This document shows, in pieces, positions 35,249-46,738 of a DNA stretch of 64,000 nucleotides. The notes beneath the pieces were generated by a model that did no database searches, had not been told where the DNA came from, and saw only the letters and a program-made list of their open reading frames with translations. This stretch comes from Pipra filicauda (Eukaryota; Chordata; Aves; Passeriformes; Pipridae): positions 682,001-746,000 of the forward strand of contig NW_024104084.1 of NCBI RefSeq assembly GCF_003945595.2, read 5' to 3'. The position numbers and the translations under genes are program-made. Numbering within the stretch: the stretch's first letter is position 1; each line of letters begins with the position of its first letter.

Positions 35249-37390
35249 TAAGGCAGACCTCAGGTAATTCCACAAAACAAGATGTTAGTGTATCACAGGC
35301 AGGTAGCCCAAGATAGCTGTAGCTACCTCAGGGAAGCATAGCTGTGAATCTTATGGATCTCATGTACCAAAACCATGCTCTGGGGCCAGGGTAGGTGCCT
35401 GCGTTATTGTTATTTGAACTGACTAAATAAACCTGATCATGTCTGCATGTGTGCAGCAACTGACCCACCATATGGCAGTGTCATCACAACCTTAAACAGG
35501 TGTCTGGGCTTGAGTAAATCTAATTTGGGTCCAATCCAAAAGATATTTTGGAAGCATACGCATGTGTTAAACTGCTTAATCCCTTCACACACATCCACAC
35601 ACATGAAGAACACAGATTTCTTTGCCATAGTTTTTACATGATGAGCACAGAACATTATGCACTGGTTTTAAATACAGTGCCTGCCTGCTCTTTCTCAAAT
35701 AAATGCAAGAAACATATTTTAGTTGTTGTTTTCTTTCTCTTGGTTCATCGTCTTCTTCATTTTTTTTTCCTTCCCTACCATCTGGGTTTCCACAATTAGA
35801 GATAGGATTCATCTCAACTAACCTTCGCTGTCTGAAAGGTGAATGGCCTAAAATAATCACCTAGGGTCTCTCTGCAGTGAGCAGAGAAAAACAGACAGCT
35901 CCAAGTAGTGATTTGTCCCAACTTAAGCCAGATGTCTGACACAGGCAGGACAAATCAGTCTCTGAGGTGCCCGTTTCTCTCCTCTGAATATAAACAGGGT
36001 CTGGTTATCTGCTTTGGACCAAGTATGTAATTTTTAGGCAACTCAAAGTAGGTGAAATAAATCCCGTCCTCAGCAACTTATGATGCTGTTGCATATTATT
36101 CTTTACACACCAGAGTAAAGTACTTATGTGAAATGGACTTCTTGTATAGGAATTCTTCTAAAAAGGAAAGTTAACATTTAGTAATAAAGAAAACTGAACA
36201 GTGAATGCAGAGATTTAAAATTAAATTGCAAGATTAATTGTCAGTGACTATAAGACTTCCTGTTTGACTCAGCAATACAATTACATAGCTGCAGCTAAAC
36301 ACTTTACACCTGGAAACATACATGCTTTTTTATCATCAAAAAAATTCCATTTTCCATTTCTGTGCACTTGGCCAATTAGATATATAATGATAGTAACATA
36401 CAATGTAAATATTACAAGCAGATTCTCATTAAAGAAATATCATGACAATATATTTTTTAAAAATTGCATACATATTTTGTAAAAGTAATATTTTTAAAAG
36501 ACAGTTTGAAGTTAGGTCACATGAAAAAATAATGTAATTATAGCCTTTCATAGTGGAAGGGACATGGTAAAATAAGAATTAATATGAAAAATTATTCCTT
36601 TTAAAAATTACTCCGTATTTCTGAGAAACAGCTCCTGAAGTACTGTAATAATAAATTGCTGTTCAGAGCAGTATATGTTTAAAAATGGTCTTCTAAATGT
36701 GCAATACTTGAATGCAGAAGACATCATTAAAATTTCACATGTATTATGCTAAGAGAATACTACCAAGCTGCAAACTTAAGTACTCAAAAATCAGTATTCT
36801 TTGTTTCGTAAAAAAGAAAAAAAAAAAGCTTACATAGACTAAACCATTTTGTAATAATAAATGCTCAGTCCTGAATCAATGACAGAGCTTCTGCCTGTTA
36901 TATCAGTGTATAAACTGATCAATCAGGTAATAAACCCCACAGCTAAAAAACAGTCAAAATGTTCATCACATCTTCCTCTAATACATGAAATTTTTGCTTA
37001 TAGTAAGAAGGATTTAGGGGGGAAGGATTATAAGGGAAGAGTAGGAGGAAGAGGAGGCTGAAGGGAAAGATAATGAGTTTATATTCCTCTCAAAGAGTTT
37101 TCATTGAAACATTACCTCTGAACCTTTCCTTTCAAAGTGTCTCTCATGTTGGGGTTTTTTTGTATTGGTTTAAAAAAAACAAAAGCACAAGTGTACTACA
37201 CCACTTTACCAATATACATGACCTAAATGTGTTTCTGCCCATTGACTGTAGGGAAGTCCTGAACCAGCCACCTCATATATAAACATCTGTATTTTGTGAG
37301 ATGAATTGCACTCTCTCTCCTGGCACTAATGATATTCTGACGGTTCATTAATGGTAGCAAAGGACTAAGTCACTGCAGTGAACTGAGGGT
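35249..37390. other. Unique AT-rich DNA, no gene seen
   Basis: No repeat family or exon is recognised. Confidence 0.5.
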
Positions 37391-37580
37391 TATAAAAGTC
37401 TGCAGATGCTTCCAGTTCTGAGAGCCAATCACAGGAGGATTTAGAAACTCTCCCCAATACACGGACATCTATGCTCGTCCATTCGCAACTAACTACCTCA
37501 AATAAGACACCAGATGCCTTGAACAGCCATGAGCAGCAGCTTCCTTTCTGTGAGGTATAAAAATGAAATGAACAGCTGGG
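37391..37580 (+). promoter_or_regulatory. TATA box, leader, ATG and splice donor: candidate first exon
   Basis: TATAAAAG at 37391-37398 is a good TATA box. About 130 bp later an ATG in a fair context (ACAGCCATGA, 37529) opens a frame reading MSSSFLSVRYKNEMNSW. One base after that codon set comes the strong donor GTAAGT at 37581. The leader contains CCAATCA and several CpGs. I recognise no gene with this N-terminus and have no matching downstream exon, so this may be a chance alignment of motifs, a non-coding RNA promoter or an alternative first exon of a neighbouring gene. Confidence 0.2.
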
Positions 37581-37581
37581 G

Positions 37582-38041
37582 TAAGTTTCTGTTTAATGAA
37601 ACATTTTACATTTTTTAAGTATCCTTCCCCAATTCTACGTATAAATTTCCCTCCTATCTCATCCAGAAAAAGGGAAAATGCTTCCCAATCCTATACACCC
37701 CTGGTGCAACACTTCAGAAATTAAATAATGATACCCTCCAATAAGTAAGTGAATGGATAAACAAACTTCCAAGTCTTATAACAAGTGGTTGCACCACTAA
37801 GTAAAGGCCAAATGCTCCTTAAGGAATAATTTCAGGTAAAACTGTGTCATATCATACATATTTTACCTTTTCATCCACTATTCAATATTATAGAGAAGCT
37901 CCTCTGTTTCCTGATGCCTTGATTTTCAGGGCATGATGAAGTGGCGAAACGCGTCTATCTATGTTTTGCGGGGGGTTTTAAGTCAATTTAAGAGGTCTGA
38001 GTGCTTGTGTCCGAATCAGTCCAAGGTTTGTCTCCGCAGAG
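37582..38041. other. Unique DNA between candidate exon and hairpin
   Basis: No gene or repeat is recognised. Confidence 0.5.
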
Positions 38042-38141
38042 CACACAGGCATGTGCTTCAGAGCTGCTGACTTCAATAAGAACTGCCCGCTTGTTCTCGG
38101 CTCTTATTGAAGCCACTGGCTCTGAAGCACACACCTGTGTG
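38042..38141. ncRNA. 100-nt hairpin with 44-nt arms; pre-miRNA-like or MITE-like
   Basis: The left arm (38042-38085, starting CACACAGGCATGTGCTTCAG) is complementary to the right arm (38098-38141, ending GCACACACCTGTGTG) at 36 of 44 positions, around a 12-nt loop CCCGCTTGTTCT. On the plus strand three of the eight non-complementary positions are G-U pairs and five are mismatches; on the minus strand four are G-U and four are mismatches. The structure can therefore form from either transcript. Size and stem length suit a microRNA precursor, but a hairpin-type repeat (a MITE or one of the deeply conserved palindromic repeats) would look the same. I recognise no known miRNA in it, and no target-site duplication is evident. 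Confidence 0.4.
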
Positions 38142-41100
38142 TTTGGTGAATCAATGACTTGTGGGGACCCAGCCCTTCCCCAGAGGCGCTAGGTATTTCA
38201 CCTCTTGTAGACTCTAGTGGGAGCAGGATGGTAATTTGCCACAGGAAACATGAAGAAGGTGAAAGTATGTTTTACCTCTCAGAGTCCTGTTAAACTACTG
38301 TGAATTTTATCTCCTTCAGCTCCTGAAACTGTGGTTGCTTCAGACATCTGCCAGTTTGTGGCAACTGCATTTGGACCGTGCATGCAGTTCCCTTATGGCC
38401 CCGTGACCTGTAAAATATGACATGTGATAGAACCATCAAGAATGCAAAGCCTCAGGAGAGATTCTGCATGCTCGTGTGTGTGTCTGGGCATTTATTGCCA
38501 GTGTACGTGTGTGAGCTCATTTTTATGCATGTCTATGTCTTAGTGTTCTCTAGCACCTTCCTTCTTGGGCTGTTTAAATTAGTATCTGATTTTCAAGAGC
38601 ACTGAATTTATTGGAAAGAATTGCTAAAGAAGAAAGCTGGAAAAATAATGCTCAGAACACTAACAGCAGAAATTACCTCGTCTCACTTAAGGATATAATG
38701 GCCGCAGGGAGAATTATTTTATAATTATTTCAGACTAATGTTAATGTTTAAAAATTAGTATTTTAATGGAAATGTTTGATCCTGATGAAGCACAGAAATT
38801 GGCTCTGTCTTTTAAGTTGCCTTGCTCACACACCTCACATACAGACAGTAGACAGGCAGCATAATCCTCTCTGGGCCTTCAGGTACAAAACAAATCATTA
38901 TAGTTTTCCCATGTATGCCAAGGTTAAATAAACACCTGTAATGCTCGGTAGCTTCAGCTTCTCCGTACACTGTATTAGTGGCAGCTTTCCTTAAGGATTT
39001 CACTAAGCATATGTCTACCCAGTAAAATGGAGACAAGATTTCAGAACAGATTGCCTTTGGCCTACTTGATATAGGTAAAGATAATAGCAGTGGCATGTTG
39101 ACACAGGCTAGGAAAACTCAAAAGCACCCACCAAAGGCCCTGGGTAAATATTCAGGCTCCTAGTCCTCACGAGCAGACAGGATGCCGATCAGCGAGGACT
39201 GACAGGTCACAACTGACACAGGTTAGGGAAAGGCAGTCTAGGAAGTGCTACAGAACTCCGAAAGTTTGTGACCAAGGAAGGACAGTGAGGTTCATCAGCT
39301 TTGATACTGGCTTTCCTTTGTTCCTCAATTTAGCCGTGTAATCGCTTTGTATCTTTTCTTACTTTCACCTGGTCTGTCTGGTGGACTGCAGACTCTCCAG
39401 GGCAGTGGCTGCTGCTTTTGGTGCAGTTGTATTCCTTTTGCAGACATCATTGAAAGGTCAGCTCTAGCTTGGAAATTAATGGTAAAGGTTGATAGATTTA
39501 TTGACAGTACAGTCTGTAAGCCTTTTTTTTTTTTTCTATTTGAGGTCCGATACCATCTTATCTATTTGTATGATTTTCTCTTCTTTGCAATATCCAAGGA
39601 CTCTCTAATCATGCAGATACACAATCCTACAACAAGTTGTTTAGTTAGAGAGGCCAAAATATTATCATCAAGGCCTGCCTGGAATGTTTCTTCTCCCATG
39701 CATTTCAATAGAAAACTTTCTGTTCATTTCCAGGAATCACTGCTTCAGAGTCACTGCCTTCGTATTCAAATCTTTTCCATTTATACCTTTTACCCCCTTA
39801 TAGCCATTTTTAACACCTACCCCAAACTGCCCTGCAGGCTTACCTGTTTCAAGACTGTCAGAAGACATTTGAACATGAAGGCTGATTTTTTTTTCCTTGT
39901 CACTGGCAGAAGATTTTTTTTTTTAAGAGAAGATTATTTGGGGAAAGGTACAAAAGAAGATAGATGCTACACAAATTAAAACTAAACTGCAATTGCTTGC
40001 TTTCCTAGTGGAGTAGTGTCCCAATGGAGGTAGGTAGCAGTAGTAGTGTTCATCAGAGTACAAAGGAACAAAGATTCCATAAAGAAAGAGTCACAACACA
40101 ATTGTCATACCAGGTATTTAAAAGCACTGATACAGCTCCAGTGACTTCATTAAAGCAATAATCACTTACATCACCTAAAGGTCTGGTCCCCAGGGGAAAT
40201 TGTCAGATTAATTATCCAATGGTGTTTTTCAGTCTCCCTCTCAATGTACTGGCCAGCAAAGATCAGCCTGCATAGTTTATCTCCTTTTTATTTACCTTGG
40301 TTCTGGTAGTATTGCCTAATTTAATGATTGAGTTGTTAAATTTTCCTGATTGGGCTGTATCTTCCTCTGATTTAGTGACGCCCTTCTTGAGTGCAGTTGT
40401 TGCACACTTTGCTGATTGAGATGCATAATTTAATTTAATAAATGGAGAGAGTTTACTATCATTTTTGCATATTTTATTATTAGGGAAGATTCATAGTTTT
40501 GAGCACTGGTTTATTCATTCCCCTTATTTATTTATTTTTGGCAAAACCAGCTGCACAGACAACGCTTGTTCAGCTGCAAAACTCCGCTGACCAAGCTCTA
40601 CAATTCAGGAATTGAACTTTTGAATCTATTCCTTATTAAGGTGCATATTCTAGCAGTAGAAATTCCAGATGCTTTTTGCTTCAGCAGCCAGGGCTTATGT
40701 GTTAAGCTGTTGACAAATCTGTTGGGGATATCATTTGTTTTAAGACCACTAAAGTGCATTTTCTATAGTTTCAGCTACGGTTTTAGATTCTTTGATAAAG
40801 CAAATAAAGATGCAATCAGTTTCTTTGTAAATCTTCCTATTTTGCATATAGTAAGTGGCACAAGCTTTCCATAAGCAGCAGCTTCAATCTTTGAAGAATC
40901 ATTTATCCTACTATTTGAAAGAAAACCTAAGCATTTTGCTATCTTAGATTCTGAAGACACAGCAGGTTGGAAATACTGTAATTCCTGTTCAGTTTATTTT
41001 GCATAATATATTGGGGGAAAAACAAGCTTGAAACTGGACTGGCAAATGCAGAATGTAATAGCTATATAAACAGTGATAATAGGCGGCTCAATCAGCAAAG

Positions 41101-41580
41101 AATGCAGCATGATTATGTATAAAATTTCATCCACTAAAGTTCACAGCGTGATCAGGAAAGGAGGCAGCCAATCAACAGAGCATAGAGCTCTACTGGGAAT
41201 GAATATGTTTTGAAAACTCAGCTACCCAGAATATTCAATGGGATCAGCAAAGTTCTAAAAGGGGGCATTTGAAGATAATAATGGATATGGCATTATTAGT
41301 GAGTAGAATGACAACCCCTTAGCATGTCTGTTTCCGGTAGTGTGTTTAAAAGAATTTAAGTATTAGATTCCTGGGAATACAAGTTAATATTGTGCACGTC
41401 ACTAATGGTGAGAGCCCTTGGCAGGACCAGTATAAAAATCTGCTACTGTTACGTGCTGAAGAATTCACTTCATTACATCCCTACTGTGTTTTAACTCTGT
41501 TCGTATTTGCAAAGGCTACCATCTTGACCAGTACCCTGAGAACTGAGCAAAGAACTAAAAAAAGGCGTGTATGAGACTTA
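38142..41580. other. Unique AT-rich DNA, no gene recognised
   Basis: It holds the longest stop-free frame in the window (plus strand, about 39335-39979), discussed under rejected items. 40100-40460 is rich in ATTA/TAAT and CATTAAAG-type words and may be a conserved non-coding block. Confidence 0.4.
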
Positions 41581-42340
41581 TTTTTTTTCTCTGTGAAGCA
41601 ATAACAAGTTTATTGTCCTTGAGGAAAGGACACTCAGAAAAATTGCTAGCAGTTATCTGTATGTTACACAAGGTGCATCAGTCCCATTGAATGCTCAAAG
41701 CCTTGTCTGGCTCACAAAGCACATTTCTCACAGCATCAAAATTTCCATCTAGCTTGTAGTGTACGTAATTTGTTCAGAATATATGCCCAGATGATCTGGA
41801 GATGAACTGCGGGGACTACCAACATGGATGTCAGCTTGTATGCATACCCCAACACCCTAAGAAGCAGAAAGTCTAGAAATTTATTCCATATGGGCCACTC
41901 ACTGACCACTGCAATCGTGGCTTTGACACACCATGAGATTGAAAATATCACTCTTTTCCGAGTTTCCTTTCATCTTTCTCTTTTTAATGTGAAAAGGAGG
42001 TATCGTAAACAACTTTCTGAGTACCCCAGGACACTGCTAGTCAGTGCCATCAGGTCTGCATCTGGAAGAACAGCTTCACACAGTCTAAATGTGTGACTTC
42101 ATGCATGATATGTGGCAATATCCAGCTTCTTGTCTGCAACACAGCAGAGGAGAAGAAATTGAAGAGCCGAGGGTAGAAAGGTACCACAGCAAAAAATTCA
42201 GCTTTCATTTTTTGATAATTATTCAGACTGTAGATAAACCATGCCCTGTGGCTGACTTCAAAGCAGATTCCTTCCGGTGCAGGCTGAGACCAACAAAGCC
42301 TATTTGCTTAGAGATAAAGCTAAAGCAGTGCTTCTGAATT
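41581..42340 (-). pseudogene. Possible minus-strand retrocopy 3' end
   Basis: On the minus strand an AATAAA signal sits about 20 nt before an A8 run (forward TTTATT near 41611, poly-T at 41581-41588). This is the normal spacing of a polyadenylated mRNA end. Upstream on that strand, 41736-41951 is open and hydrophobic (VLGYAYKLTSMLVVPAVHLQ), but no frame stays open for long and I cannot name a parent gene. The left limit is a guess, and a chance AATAAA followed by A8 is possible. Confidence 0.2.
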
Positions 42341-42849
42341 GAGGATGACTCTCCCTGTTTGCAGAACAGAGGTGCTTAGTCTCAGAGACATTTCACAGGC
42401 TGGGATGATGTGGAAATATTGAGGATGAATTTACATTAGCAAACAGAGTGATGTGACTTCAGTAGATATGCAGAATCAACTGCTGCTGAGGGCCCAATAT
42501 CTACACTATATATCTTTTCAGAATTTTTTAATTCATACTAGCCCCAGGGTGCTCCCACAAGCACAAGGACAGAAGCATATTAGCTATTTTATTAAAGTTC
42601 ATCACTGAGATCAGTTTTGTCAATAGAAGATCCCATTCAAACACTTCAAATTCACTTTGTCCAATTAATAATTGAAAAGATCAGAAGGTCCCTTCAGAAA
42701 TACACTCCTGTTCCAAGCTGAATTGTCAAGGTAGGCACGCCCTGAGCCATGTCAGGTTCTTGGGCTTTTCGGTCAGCTAGAGCATGGAGCTCAGTTTCTC
42801 TCCTTTACACAGCAAGATTTCCAAAATACAAATGCTCTGGGCTGACATA
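42341..42849. other. Unique DNA, no gene seen
   Basis: No repeat or exon is recognised. Confidence 0.5.
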
Positions 42850-43575
42850 ATCAAAGGGCTCAGTACAAGCTAAGTTCTGTGTGGCTGGGGAGCAACTTCA
42901 TTGAAAGTGATCTGGGAACAACAAGCAAAATATGCTTCAAAAGTGTGCCGCTGCAGCAACAAAGGCAAATCAAATCCTGGGCTGCATCTACAGGTAAAAA
43001 AAAGAGATACGGACGTATCGAACCACTCCACTTAGCCCACTTATGGCTGCCTCTGATCCAGCTTTGATCCTTACAGCTAGAAAAAGTTGTGGACAGACTG
43101 GTGAGGTTCCACTGAAGACCCACAAAGATGATCTAAAGGACTGGAGGAGCTGTCCCATGAGATGAGTGAAAAATTTAGGTCTTTTCACACTAGAGAAGAG
43201 AAGGCTCAGGAGCAACCTCGTCACTGTGTGCCTGACCATAAGGAATAGCTAGAAAGAGGACGGAGACTTCCTGTTCCCAAAGATTCATATGGAAAAGAAA
43301 AGGGGCAATGGGAACAAGTTGACCAGAAGTAGTTGCATCTTGATGTAATGAACGATGCAAGAAATTTTTTTATAGTGAGGGCAACCATTCAGAACAACCT
43401 CCACACTGACATGGTAAAACCCACATCAATGAAGGTTTTCAAGATGCAATTGGACAGGGTGCTAGATAATCTTATCTAGGCTCCCTTTCCCACAGAAGGT
43501 AGAATCAGATCATCTTTGGAGGTCCCTTCCAACCTGGGTTGTTGTAGGATTCCATGATTCTATGATGTTATGTGT
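42850..43575 (+). mobile_element. Old CR1 LINE, ORF2 end plus 3' UTR
   Basis: Diverged CR1 sequence runs from TGTGTGGCTGGGGAGCAACT through AAAAGTGTGCCGCTGCAGCA, ATCCTGGGCTGCATCTACAG, TGGACAGGGTGCTAGATAAT and GGAGGTCCCTTCCAACCTGG to ATTCCATGATTCTATGATG. The frame is shattered by substitutions and indels. It is older than the copies at 10.4 and 22.6 kb. Confidence 0.9.
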
Positions 43576-43576
43576 G

Positions 43577-43579
<3 letters not shown>

Positions 43580-43612
<33 letters not shown>
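43580..43612. repeat. (TA)n microsatellite
   Basis: About 16 AT/TA units start within 10 bp of the CR1 3' end. CR1 tails are known seeds of microsatellites. The tract is self-complementary and probably polymorphic. Confidence 0.97.
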
Positions 43613-43614
<2 letters not shown>

Positions 43615-43819
43615 TATGAGTATGAAATATTTACCTTCCCTTAAAAAAATAAATGCTTACATATATGTTATTTCCCAGCCCTTTCCATAGCCACCCCCAC
43701 ATTACCAGCAAACTGACTCTGAAAAGAGTTGACTCACATGTAGGCAGCACCAAAGAAGCCCAACACTTGCTGTAGTAATAGACTGTTATGTATCACAAGA
43801 TATTGAGCCTGAGGTGAGA

Positions 43820-43916
43820 ATTACTGGCTAAAATTCCGTGACAGGCACTAGGCAAGAGGTCAGAGCACATAATCATAATGTTCCCTTCCGGCCTTAAAAT
43901 CTATTAATCTAAGGAT
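43820..43916 (+). mobile_element. Ancient CR1/L3-type 3' end
   Basis: GAGGTCAGAGCACATAATCA followed by TAATGTTCCCTTCCGGCCTT, AAAATCTATTAATCTAAGG matches the ancient amniote CR1 tail (gatcataatggtcccttctggcc, aaaatctatgaatcta). It is distinct from the younger avian CR1 terminus. Confidence 0.7.
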
Positions 43917-44389
43917 TTCATTCTACTGGGTATTGAGCACAATTTGCTGCAACAAATACTGAATTCAATTCACCCAGGTCACACAGGAAAACAGTTGTTT
44001 TTAAGATTATACTTAGAAAAATTTTGCACATAGTATCAGATGAGTTCATGTACTAAAGAAAGGACCACAGCAATCTTTTCTCACCTTTTGCTTGGATCAG
44101 CATACTTTTTAAATCACTGAGAAATTTCAGTGACTTCAAAGGCTTGATGTTTTAAAAAGAAGAATCACTTGTTAAGCAAATAAATGTACACTGAACCTCT
44201 CAGGTTGATTTTTTTTGTTGTAGTTCTTTTTGTTTGTTTTTTGTTGTTTTGTTTTTTATTTCTGTGTTACTGAAAGGTCTGATAAAAGATAAGATTCTTT
44301 TCATCCCATTGTTTTTAACAATATGTTTGGTTATATCTGACTGTACTGAAAAACAGTTTAATCTTAAAATTATCACCATACAATATGAA

Positions 44390-44705
44390 TAAAAGATATG
44401 CTAAATGGATTAAGACCTGGCTAACTGTCAGGTCTCAAAATGCAGTACTTAATGTTATATGATCCCAGGATTTAGGAGGGAGCTGTTTCTAATGTGGCTT
44501 AGTAACTGGTGTAGCATTATTCAATGTTTTCATCAATAAGTAAATAAGAAATCACTACAGCTAAAATCTGCAGATGGCACAGAGATTGACAGGATGACAA
44601 CTAATGATAGGGACAGGAAAATCACCTGGCTATCTCATAAAATGGCAGTCATATAAAAATAAGTATCACTGTAACATGACTATACTTTGAAAAGGAAGGT
44701 CTAAA
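44390..44705 (+). mobile_element. Ancient CR1/L3-like LINE, reverse-transcriptase segment
   Basis: TGGATTAAGACCTGGCTAAC, TGTCAGGTCTC, a TTCAATGTTTTCATCAATAA stretch and AAATCTGCAGATGGCACAGA follow the order of the palm region of CR1/L3 reverse transcriptases. They correspond to W..WL..R, the LFN.FIND loop and the A-D-D box, here decayed to SADGTEID at about 44565-44590. Every frame is interrupted. The divergence points to an insertion older than the avian radiation. Confidence 0.65.
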
Positions 44706-45051
44706 ATGTCTTTACTTTCTTTAGAAAGAAAATCCTACACTTTGAAAAATTGAAACTCAGTGTTAAGGAAACCAGAATCGTTGCACACTCAACCAAGGAG
44801 TCACATTCATCCCACCCAAGCCTTTAACCTCTAGGACTTTGCAGGATAAGTACTAATCAATTTATTTCCTTTATATCTTTACACTTATAATGAATTCCCA
44901 CGTTGATTTAAAAAAAAAAAAAAGAATGCAATATGCCTACATAAACTTTCATTCTGTGTCCAAATTGAGAAATAAGGAGTAGAGACTGGAAAATGATGAT
45001 GTTTTCTGTAAATGTTACTGGTGAGACTAGAGGCATCACAGTCCTGAGAAA
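44706..45051. other. Probable middle of the ancient CR1, unrecognised
   Basis: Flanked by RT sequence on the left and a nested LTR on the right. No readable similarity remains, except a possible continuation of the old element. An A13 run lies at 44910-44922. Confidence 0.35.
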
Positions 45052-45613
45052 TGTTTGGCTTAACCCCATCTGGCAACCAAGCCCCCCACAGCCATTTCCT
45101 CACTCCCCCACCAGCAGCATGGGGTAGAGAATCAGAAAAGTAAAAGTGGGAAAACTCAGGGATTGAGATAAAGACAGTCTCATAGGCTAAGAAAAAACCA
45201 CATGTGCAAGCAAAGTGAAACAAGGAACTCATCCCAAGGGCAGGCAGGTGTTCAGTCATCCCCAGGAAAGCAGGGTTCCATCACGCATAACAGTGGCTTG
45301 GGAAGACAAACACCATCACTCTGAATGTCCCCCATTCCTTCTTCTTCCCTCAGCTTTGTAAGCTGAGGATGATATCTCATGGGCTGAAACATCCCTGTGG
45401 TCAGTGGGAGTCACCTGTCCCAGCTGTGTCCCTTCCGAAAGCCTTGAGAACTCCCAGCCCCCTCACTGGCAGGGCCCTGGTGCTGTGTAAGTGCTGCTCA
45501 GCAATAACAGAAACATCTCTCTGTTATCAACACTCTTTCCTGCTCAATCCAAAACACAGCCCCATACCAGCTACTATAAAGAAAATTAATTCTACCCCAG
45601 CAAAACCAGCACA
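45052..45613 (-). mobile_element. Solo LTR of an avian ERV
   Basis: On the minus strand it begins TGTGCTGGTTTTGCTGGGGT, with AGAATTAATTTTCTTTATAG after it, and ends GGGGTTAAGCCAAACA, about 560 bp in all. The start, the GTTGATAACA phrase, the GGTGGGGGAGTGAGGAAATG segment and the TG..CA termini mark the abundant avian (ERVL-type) LTR group; I am not certain of the subfamily name. Both flanks carry GAAAT (45048-45052 and 45614-45618; the left copy shares one base with the LTR end), a 5-bp-type target duplication. No internal retroviral sequence adjoins it, so this is a solo LTR left by recombination. The 124-codon minus frame inside it is not a gene. Confidence 0.9.
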
Positions 45614-45799
45614 GAAATAAAGTTGCTGACATAAAGCAAATTATAAAGAAGTCTTAAAAATTATCATAAGGTTTCCAATACGTTCTTAATGAAGGATTAA
45701 AATAAATCAATTCACTTAATTTTCTGAAATGAAAGCCAGAAGGTGACTAGATTACAACATAGGTAGGACAAGGTAGGATATGTAGTTTCATCTAATGCA
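45614..45799. other. Unrecognised link between LTR and old CR1 end
   Basis: AT-rich; probably part of the split older LINE, but no similarity is readable. Confidence 0.35.
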
Positions 45800-46096
45800 A
45801 TATGACAGAACAAGCAGAAATGATTGGACACATTCAAACTGGTAGACAATCAAATTTGTAGGAAGGTACAACTTTTTAATAGCTGGGGTCACAAACTATT
45901 GGAACAAATTACCCAAGTAAGTAATAGACTCCCCGTGTTTTGATGTCTTCAGAAGTAGTATGGATGCCTTTTGGGAAGGAATGTAATCAAATACATTGAA
46001 TCCAATGCTGAGTAACTCTGTGACACTTAATAAATTGTGATGTGGAACTATCCACAGTAAGAGTGAATGTGAGTGTCCCTTCTGGCTTTATCATCT
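45800..46096 (+). mobile_element. Ancient CR1-type 3' UTR
   Basis: AGGAAGGTACAACTTTTTAA, GGTCACAAACTATTGGAACA, AATTACCCAAGTAAGTAATA and GTGTTTTGATGTCTTCAGAA follow the layout of a CR1 tail (aggaagaactttttcac, aacactggaacaggttgccc, gaggtattcaag). The end near 46070 (GTGTCCCTTCTGGCTTTATC) matches the ancient tcccttctggcctt terminus. With 44390-44705 this is probably one old element split by the solo LTR. Confidence 0.65.
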
Positions 46097-46536
46097 TTGC
46101 ATGCATTATTTTGTATTATAATGGATGTCCCACAGGATTGTTGGCTGGAATTCTACTCTCCTTTTTATGATAGAAGGACATGCTGCAGACTAACTTTAAA
46201 AATAATAATAATAATAAAAGGAATTTAAGTCCTAATATTCCTTTTATTTCCACTTTCTCCATCCGTATCCTTCACAGCCATAATGGGACACATCTAGGTG
46301 TGTGTTACCACAAGATAACTCTCATCTTGGGTCATTGAAGGCGCTCCTCTTTGCCTTGTGTTTCACACTTCCCCAAAGGTATGCGTTATCTCAGTATAAC
46401 ACATGCCTTGTCGTGTCTTATTTCTCAGTTCCAGAAGAGACCTTGAAATTAAATAAATAAGTCACCAAACAGTATAAATGAGTCACCAAACAGGGAGGAA
46501 TTGAAAGGGTATTTTCCCCCCAGTGTTTCTTTCTGT

Positions 46537-46592
46537 TTGAGTGTGGGTGTGGGGGGGTGTGTGGGCGTTATGTGTTCTCATGTGTGTGTGAT
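46537..46592 (+). repeat. GT/G-rich tract
   Basis: TGAGTGTGGGTGTGGGGGGG followed by TGTGTGGGCG and a short (GT)n; degenerate TG microsatellite. Confidence 0.85.
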
Positions 46593-46711
46593 GTATGACT
46601 TTTGGACTTCTTCAGGGGAGAGGAAGGGAGAAAACTCTGGAAGAAAGAGAGAATTAAGAATCGAAAGCACAGAGATAAAAAAATAAATGTTGGAACAGCA
46701 GCACAACTTAG

Positions 46712-46738
46712 CTATGTTGTTACATAGCAACAACATAG
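46712..46738. other. Perfect hairpin, 10-bp arms, 7-nt loop
   Basis: CTATGTTGTT, loop ACATAGC, AACAACATAG. Confidence 0.9.

Noticed and set aside
39335..39979. Longest stop-free frame in the window (over 200 codons, plus strand), preceded by an acceptor-like TTCCTCAATTTAG.
   Set aside because: The frame's first listed start is TTG, it contains poly-F runs from T tracts, shows no domain, and its phase does not fit the donor at 37581. It is long enough to test by conservation, but I cannot support a gene.
44885..45259. 124-codon minus-strand open frame.
   Set aside because: It lies almost wholly inside the solo LTR and is explained by it.
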